The notes under the pieces are model-generated. The model searched no databases and was not told the DNA's origin. It saw nothing but the letters and a program-made list of their open reading frames with translations. A program made the translations under genes and the position numbers. From BOKZ01 sp040900165 (GTDB lineage: Bacteria > Patescibacteriota > UBA1384 > 2-12-FULL-50-11), in contig JBBDZM010000011.1 in NCBI GenBank assembly GCA_040900165.1, positions 1 to 17,729 of the forward strand: a stretch of DNA of 17,729 nucleotides, read 5' to 3'. Shown here one piece after another: positions 13,796 through 17,729 of the stretch (positions are counted from its first letter, which is position 1; the number at the start of each line of letters is the position of its first letter).

Positions 13796-14651
13796 TATTT
13801 CACTTTCGTCACGGCTTTTTTGGTAACTTTTTTCGTGACCGGCTTCTTAACAGCAGTATTTTTGCTAGCGACTTTCTTGGCAGGGACTTTTTTGGCCCCT
13901 CGACTTCGCTCGGGGTCACCCTGAGCCGGTCGAAGGGTGGTAGTTTTTTTCTCGGCTTTTACCTCGGTTTTCTCGACAACAGCGGTTACTTTGGGTTTGG
14001 CGACAGTCTTGGTGGGAGCAGCAACGATGGTGCGCAAAATTAATTCGACAGCTTTTGGCGCGTCATCGTTGGCCGGGATTGGATAGGTAATCGTATCGGG
14101 ATTCATATCGGTGTCGGTAATCGAGACTACCGGAATTCCTAGTTGGTTAGCTTCCTCAATGGCAATTTTGTCTTCGCTGGCGCTCGAAAGTATTAGCAAG
14201 GCTGGCATTTCGCGCAGCTTGGCCACACCGCCCAAAAACCGCTTGGTTCGCTCGAGCTTATTGGTCATTACCAGTCGCTCTTTCTTGGTTAATCTCTGGG
14301 ATTTGTCGCCGGCTAAATACTCTTCTTGCTCGTTAAGGCGCTTAATGTTCTCTAAAATTGTCGTAAAGTTGGTGAGCATTCCGCCGAACCATCGCTCGGT
14401 TATATAGTGGCAATTATTAGCAATAGCGATTTCTTTGGTGACCGCCCGAACGGCTCGGCGCGTACCGACAAAGAGAATTGGCTTGTTCTGGGCCTGGTAG
14501 TCCTGGAAAACTTCCTGAGCTTTTATTAAAGCCTGCTGGGTTTTTTCTAGGTTTATTAGGGCAACGTTGCTTTGAACTGAGTAAATAAAGACCTTAGATT
14601 TAGGGAAAGTTAGCGACCGATGATGGCCGAAATGGGCGCCGGCTTCCGCTA
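13795..14651 (-). CDS. rpsB: Ribosomal protein S2, N-terminus in scaffold gap, lysine-rich C-terminal extension
   Basis: Small-subunit protein S2; 284 residues are visible and only about 10-20 N-terminal ones are lost in the gap. The frame runs upstream of the apparent Met at 14379 to the gap: A-E-A-G-A-H-F-G-H at the edge, then L-I-N-L-E-K-T, I-L-F-V-G-T-R-R, R-W-F-G-G-M-L-T-N-F and P-A-L-L-I-L with I-P-V-V-S-I-T-D-T-D. S2 normally ends soon after the next helix (E. coli 241 residues). Here about 80 further residues are Lys/Ala/Val/Thr-rich, resembling histone H1-type tails, and include a palindromic-repeat-encoded peptide (L-R-P-A-Q-G-D-P-E-R-S-R-G). The tail is probably disordered and RNA-binding. 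It overlaps tsf by one base and is divergent from prfA across the gap, where its promoter must lie. Confidence 0.94.
13896..13938 (-). repeat. REP-like palindromic repeat inside rpsB, read in frame
   Basis: About 43 bp with nested inverted symmetry on the - strand: outer arms CCCTTCGAC and GTCGAGGGG (one mismatch), inner arms CTCAGGGT and ACCCCGAG (one mismatch). Read in frame it encodes L-R-P-A-Q-G-D-P-E-R-S-R-G. It is G/C-rich and unlike the A/T-rich lysine tail on both sides. I recognise this class of sequence as a palindromic repeat dispersed in many bacterial genomes, including inside genes; that is memory, not a search. No second copy is seen in this window. Confidence 0.75.
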
Positions 14652-14751
14652 NNNNNNNNNNNNNNNNNNNNNNNNNNNNNNNNNNNNNNNNNNNNNNNNN
14701 NNNNNNNNNNNNNNNNNNNNNNNNNNNNNNNNNNNNNNNNNNNNNNNNNNN
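14652..14751. other. Scaffold gap (100 N) between rpsB and prfA
   Basis: Exactly 100 N. It hides the rpsB start, the divergent promoters and about 95 codons of prfA, so the true length is probably several hundred bases. Confidence 0.95.
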
Positions 14752-15522
14752 ATCGACCAGCTTAACCCCGTTAACACCCGCAACGCTGTCTTGGAGATCC
14801 GAGCCGGCGCTGGTGGCGACGAAGCCGAGCTATTCGCCAAAGAACTATTCCGAATGTACGAGCGCTACTGTCAAAATCAGGGCTGGAAAGTTAATGTTGT
14901 TGATAATAGTCAGTCCGAATTAGGCGGGATTAAGTCCTTAACGGCGATTATCAAGGGCGACGGGGCCTACGCCAAACTACGCTTTGAGGGCGGCGTCCAC
15001 CGGGTTCAGCGGGTACCAAAAACCGAGAAAAACGGCCGGGTTCATACTTCGGCCGCTAGTGTGGTCGTGCTACCGGAGGCTCGTGATGTCGACGTTAAAA
15101 TCCGCCCCGACGAAATCCGGATTGACGTTTACCGAGCCGGTGGGCACGGCGGTCAGGGCGTTAATACTACCGACTCGGCCGTGCGGATTACCCACATTCC
15201 CACCGGTATTGTCGTCACTTGTCAGGACGAACGCAGCCAGCTCAAAAATAAAGACAAAGCCATGGCGGTTCTGCGAACTCGCCTTTGGGAGTACGAGCAG
15301 CAAAAACAGTCAGCCGTTACCGGTGATGCTCGCCGCGATATGATTAAAACTGGCGACCGTGGCGATAAAATTCGCACATACAATTTCCCCCAAAGCCGGA
15401 TTACCGACCATCGCGTCAACAAAAGCTGGCACAATATGGAGGGAATCTTGGGCGGCGATCTCCAACCAATTGTCGAGATACTGCGAAAAGCCAACCTGGG
15501 AATCGATGACGACAACCATTGA
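14752..15522 (+). CDS. prfA: Peptide chain release factor 1, N-terminal domain in scaffold gap
   Basis: Recognises UAA/UAG and triggers peptide release. 256 residues are visible, beginning just before A-V-L-E-I-R-A-G-A-G-G-D-E-A, which is about residue 100 in E. coli RF1; the helical N-terminal domain lies in the gap. The class is decided by P-K-T in R-V-Q-R-V-P-K-T-E (15016-15024), the P-x-T stop-codon motif of RF1 rather than the S-P-F of RF2. The catalytic G-G-Q is at 15148-15156 in G-G-H-G-G-Q-G-V-N-T-T-D-S-A. The remaining core (Q-D-E-R-S-Q-L-K-N-K, R-T-Y-N-F-P-Q-S-R-I-T-D-H-R) is intact. An open frame starting at 14620 crosses the gap but its first residues are antisense rpsB. The end overlaps the prmC start by 17 bases, coupling RF1 to its own methyltransferase. 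Confidence 0.95.
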   Translation: MDQLNPVNTRNAVLEIRAGAGGDEAELFAKELFRMYERYCQNQGWKVNVVDNSQSELGGIKSLTAIIKGDGAYAKLRFEGGVHRVQRVPKTEKNGRVHTSAASVVVLPEARDVDVKIRPDEIRIDVYRAGGHGGQGVNTTDSAVRITHIPTGIVVTCQDERSQLKNKDKAMAVLRTRLWEYEQQKQSAVTGDARRDMIKTGDRGDKIRTYNFPQSRITDHRVNKSWHNMEGILGGDLQPIVEILRKANLGIDDDNH

Positions 15523-16360
15523 AACCCTGGTCCGCGACACCACCGATACCCTAAAAGATAACGGCTATGTCCACGGTGAGCGCGAGGCCAGCTTTATGGT
15601 GAGCAAAGCGATTGGCCAAGACAGCGCTTGGATAATTAGTCATTTCGAAAACATTGCCGACCCAGAAAAAGTGGTCGAGGTAGAAAAAATGGTCAGCCAG
15701 CGCCTTAAGGGCTGTCCGTTGGCCTATATTCTTGGAGAACAGCCGTTTTTGGGCTGGAAGTTTGTCGCCGATAAGCGGGGGCTAATTCCCCGGCCGGAAA
15801 CCGAGTTACTAGTTGAGATATTGGTTAAAACCATTAAAGAATTCAAACTCGAGGACAAAAAGTTCTTGGAAATTGGCACTGGTAGCGGCCCAATCGCCAT
15901 TAGCTTAAAAAAGTTTTTCCCCGGCGCAGCTGTCACGGCGACGGACATTTCTGACGAAGCCCTGGAATTGGCCGAAGAAAACGCCAAAAACATCCAGGCC
16001 GATATCGATTTTGTTGAAGGAAACCTTTTTGAACCGGTCAGTGGTCAGAAGTTTGATTTAATTGTCGCCAACTTGCCCTACGTTCCCACTGAACGGCTCT
16101 CTTTTGTTTCTGACCAAATTCTCGACTGGGAGCCGATGATCGCCGTCGAGGCCGGTGAAGACGGACTCAAATATATCGCACCGTTTATTGCCGAGCTCTC
16201 CAACCACCTGGAAACAGGCGCAATTGCGGCAATTGAGATGTGGCACGACCACGGCGATGCCGTTAAGAAACTTAGCCAAGAACATCTACCAAACTACGAA
16301 GTGGTTGTTGAAAAAGACCTGGCCGGCTTCGACCGCTACGCAATCTTTTTGCCGCTTTAG
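15506..16360 (+). CDS. prmC: Release factor glutamine methyltransferase, NLPY variant
   Basis: SAM-dependent enzyme that N5-methylates the Gln of the GGQ motif in release factors. 284 residues from ATG 15506 (E. coli 277). The helical N-terminal domain precedes L-I-P-R-P-E-T-E (93-100). The SAM site L-E-I-G-T-G-S-G (121-128) is followed by acidic T-D-I-S (146-149). The substrate-Gln motif is N-L-P-Y (189-192) instead of the canonical N-P-P-Y. The frame is open well upstream, but the upstream part is prfA sequence in another frame; ATG 15506 gives the proper N-terminus and the usual prfA-prmC overlap. Context with RF1 argues strongly for PrmC despite the N-L-P-Y, which is also typical of KsgA/Erm-type rRNA methylases. 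The end overlaps the convergent htrA stop by 4 bases. Confidence 0.92.
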   Translation: MTTTIETLVRDTTDTLKDNGYVHGEREASFMVSKAIGQDSAWIISHFENIADPEKVVEVEKMVSQRLKGCPLAYILGEQPFLGWKFVADKRGLIPRPETELLVEILVKTIKEFKLEDKKFLEIGTGSGPIAISLKKFFPGAAVTATDISDEALELAEENAKNIQADIDFVEGNLFEPVSGQKFDLIVANLPYVPTERLSFVSDQILDWEPMIAVEAGEDGLKYIAPFIAELSNHLETGAIAAIEMWHDHGDAVKKLSQEHLPNYEVVVEKDLAGFDRYAIFLPL

Positions 16361-17526
16361 TTAGTAGCGCCCTCGAGCTTACCGAGCGTCAAACTGACTG
16401 TAATAATTTTACTGCCACGCAAGACTATAAGGGTAATTTTATCACCGGGGGCGTAATCGCGAATAATTCTGGCCAGCGGGCGGGTTTCGGTAACCTCTTT
16501 GTCGTCGATCTTGGTAATAATATCGTCTTTTTTCAGCCCAGCTTTGGCCGCTGGCGAACCAGTGGCAACGGCCGGCACCCCAGCACCATCAACCAACAGT
16601 GCCCCTTGCTCAACAGACAAATCCAGCGATGAAGCAATCGCTTTGGTCAAAGACTGGTAGCGAACACCGATATATGGCCGGATAATTTTGCCGTTTAGCC
16701 GATATGAATCCAAGGCTTTCGACAGGTCATTGGCCTGAATCGCAAAACCAATGTTTTGAGCACCACTCGTTGTGGCACTGTTAATTCCAACCACTTGGCC
16801 ACTTAAATTAACCAATGGCCCACCGGAGTTACCGGGGTTAATTGCCGCATCGGTTTGAATTAGCCCATCAAGTTGGGTGGCGATGCCGCTGCTGTCCTGG
16901 GGCGCGACCGATCGCTCGAGCGCCGAAACCACCCCAACGGTGACGGTATTTTGAAATTCGCCCAAGGCGTTACCAACGGCAATTACCCACTGGCCAACTT
17001 GGATTTTTTCCGAGTCCCCAATATCGGCCACCGGTAGCCCCCGAGCCTCAATTTTCACCAGTGCTAAATCGGTAACTGGATCTTTGGCAACAACTTTGCC
17101 TTTGTAGGCCTTGCCATCCGGGGTTGTCACGGTAAAAGTAACCAATTCTTTAATAACGTGTTTGTTGGTGGCAATTAAGCCGTCGCTGGTAATAATAAAT
17201 CCCGTGCCCGAGAACTCTGGCGTTTGGGTACCGAAAAAGCTACTGACTGGCGCGCCTTTACCAGTAATACTAACCACCGACTGGCTAATTTTCTTGCTGG
17301 CATCGATAATCGCCGACGATTCTTCGATAACAATTTTGTCGGTTTTGCTGGTGTTGATGTTAAATGTCTTGAGATTATCCAGACCCAATTTCACCCGCAG
17401 GGCTTCGCCGGTCGGGGTTGCCGAGAGAAAATAGAGCGTTATAACTGTGCCAATTATCGACAGTACTACCACTGCCAGCGCACGGCCAACAAAAAATTTC
17501 ACCTTGGCTTTTTCAGGGTTAAACAT
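16357..17526 (-). CDS. Membrane-anchored HtrA/DegS-like serine protease
   Basis: Trypsin-like (S1C) quality-control protease, 389 residues: basic N-terminus, one span at about 14-35, linker, protease domain at about 75-270 and one PDZ domain at about 285-380. The triad is complete: His123 in A-T-N-K-H-V, Asp153 in D-L-A-L-V-K, Ser234 in G-N-S-G-G-P-L. The PDZ carries Y-I-G-V-R-Y as the binding-groove start and G-S-P-A-A-K-A-G-L-K-K-D-D-I-I. With no cleavable signal it should be tethered with the protease outside the cytosol, like DegS or the HtrA of Gram-positive bacteria. The ATG is 2 bases after the stop of an upstream gene, so the two are probably co-transcribed. RseP lies about 4.4 kb away; in Proteobacteria DegS and RseP act in sequence, but no anti-sigma gene is visible here. 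Confidence 0.94.
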   Translation of the reverse strand: MFNPEKAKVKFFVGRALAVVVLSIIGTVITLYFLSATPTGEALRVKLGLDNLKTFNINTSKTDKIVIEESSAIIDASKKISQSVVSITGKGAPVSSFFGTQTPEFSGTGFIITSDGLIATNKHVIKELVTFTVTTPDGKAYKGKVVAKDPVTDLALVKIEARGLPVADIGDSEKIQVGQWVIAVGNALGEFQNTVTVGVVSALERSVAPQDSSGIATQLDGLIQTDAAINPGNSGGPLVNLSGQVVGINSATTSGAQNIGFAIQANDLSKALDSYRLNGKIIRPYIGVRYQSLTKAIASSLDLSVEQGALLVDGAGVPAVATGSPAAKAGLKKDDIITKIDDKEVTETRPLARIIRDYAPGDKITLIVLRGSKIITVSLTLGKLEGATN

Positions 17527-17528
17527 CG

Positions 17529-17729
17529 CTACTTTCTAGATTTTTTAGTATCTTTTTCTAAATTCAGCGCCCGTAGTACCCCGTGCATGGCGGTACTAAT
17601 GGTGCCAATATTAACAATCGCTGGCACAATCTCTGAAACAAAGCTGGAAAAAGTTTGCTGTAAATTGTCGATTTTCCCGAGAATTCGGTTAGCCCGGTGC
17701 AACAATACGATTAAGTACCCTAGCGCAAT
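17529..17729 (-). CDS. Unrecognised small membrane-associated protein, start beyond window edge
   Basis: The last 66 residues of a gene entering from the right edge, ending in TAG 2 bases before the htrA ATG. It opens with a hydrophobic stretch (I-A-L-G-Y-L-I-V-L-L), continues as an amphipathic helix (H-R-A-N-R-I-L-G-K-I-D-N-L-Q-Q-T-F-S-S-F-V), then V-P-A-I-V-N-I-G-T-I-S-T-A-M and a Lys/Arg-rich end. One membrane span followed by helical sequence recalls DUF948-like small proteins, but similarity is too weak to name. Uninterrupted frame and tight spacing to htrA support a real gene co-expressed with the protease. Confidence 0.6.
   Translation of the reverse strand: MALGYLIVLLHRANRILGKIDNLQQTFSSFVSEIVPAIVNIGTISTAMHGVLRALNLEKDTKKSRK

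Noticed and set aside
14620..14751. Apparent prfA start at 14620 reading through the N run
   Set aside because: Bases 14620-14651 are the antisense of rpsB (G-A-H-F-G-H region); the open frame exists only because the N run has no stops.
1..17729. UGA recoding (genetic code 25)
   Set aside because: TGA serves as the terminal stop of several intact genes and no conserved protein is interrupted by in-frame TGA.
1..17729. CRISPR array, rRNA or tRNA genes, prophage
   Set aside because: No regularly spaced repeats, no rRNA or tRNA signatures and no phage structural or integrase genes were seen on reading both strands.

Overview
The window looks like a compact, gene-dense piece of a Candidate Phyla Radiation (Patescibacteria) genome; I cannot fix the phylum from sequence alone. 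Grounds: the run rpsB-tsf-frr-rseP-proS without pyrH, uppS, cdsA or dxr; a short EF-Ts; small membrane-anchored cohesin-like proteins beside a dockerin-like protein; stop/start overlaps of the TAATG, TGATG and ATGA type at nearly every junction; and few clear Shine-Dalgarno sites. TGA is used as a normal stop (for example proS, prfA and the second cohesin gene), so UGA recoding as in Gracilibacteria or Absconditabacteria is not supported. Three runs of exactly 100 N interrupt proS, frr and the rpsB/prfA divergent region; these are scaffold placeholders, not biology.

Layout. (1) 1-5045, + strand: a cell-surface module. A secreted protein ending in a two-loop dockerin-like domain is followed by a four-helix-bundle (IVP/S23-like) gene framed by inverted repeats, then three overlapping genes that each carry a cohesin-like domain and a membrane anchor. 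(2) 4998-6107, - strand: phosphoglycerate kinase with altered substrate-site residues. (3) 6170-7138, + strand: an unrecognised four-TM protein with a large outer domain. (4) 9836-7124, - strand: tpiA, a PfkB-type sugar kinase and a degenerate FAD/NAD-type oxidoreductase, chained by start/stop overlaps. (5) 10138-9868, - strand: a 44-codon acidic microprotein with a strong Shine-Dalgarno, preceded by an 88-nt leader that folds on paper into a four-helix junction masking that site, and followed by an intrinsic terminator. (6) 14651-10140, - strand: rpsB, tsf, a membrane protein, frr, rseP, proS. (7) 14752-16360, + strand: prfA and prmC, divergent from rpsB. (8) 17729-16357, - strand: the end of an unknown gene, then a membrane-anchored HtrA protease.

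How the genes fit together: rpsB/tsf/frr/proS/prfA/prmC form a translation block (initiation, elongation, termination, recycling, Pro charging and release-factor methylation). RseP and HtrA are envelope proteases. Pgk, TpiA and the sugar kinase serve lower glycolysis and sugar metabolism. The cohesin/dockerin cluster probably builds a non-covalent surface complex.

Most interesting: the structured leader with its microprotein (9868-10138), the inverted-repeat-flanked four-helix-bundle gene (1218-1652), the cohesin/dockerin cluster, and a palindromic repeat read in frame inside ribosomal protein S2 (13896-13938).
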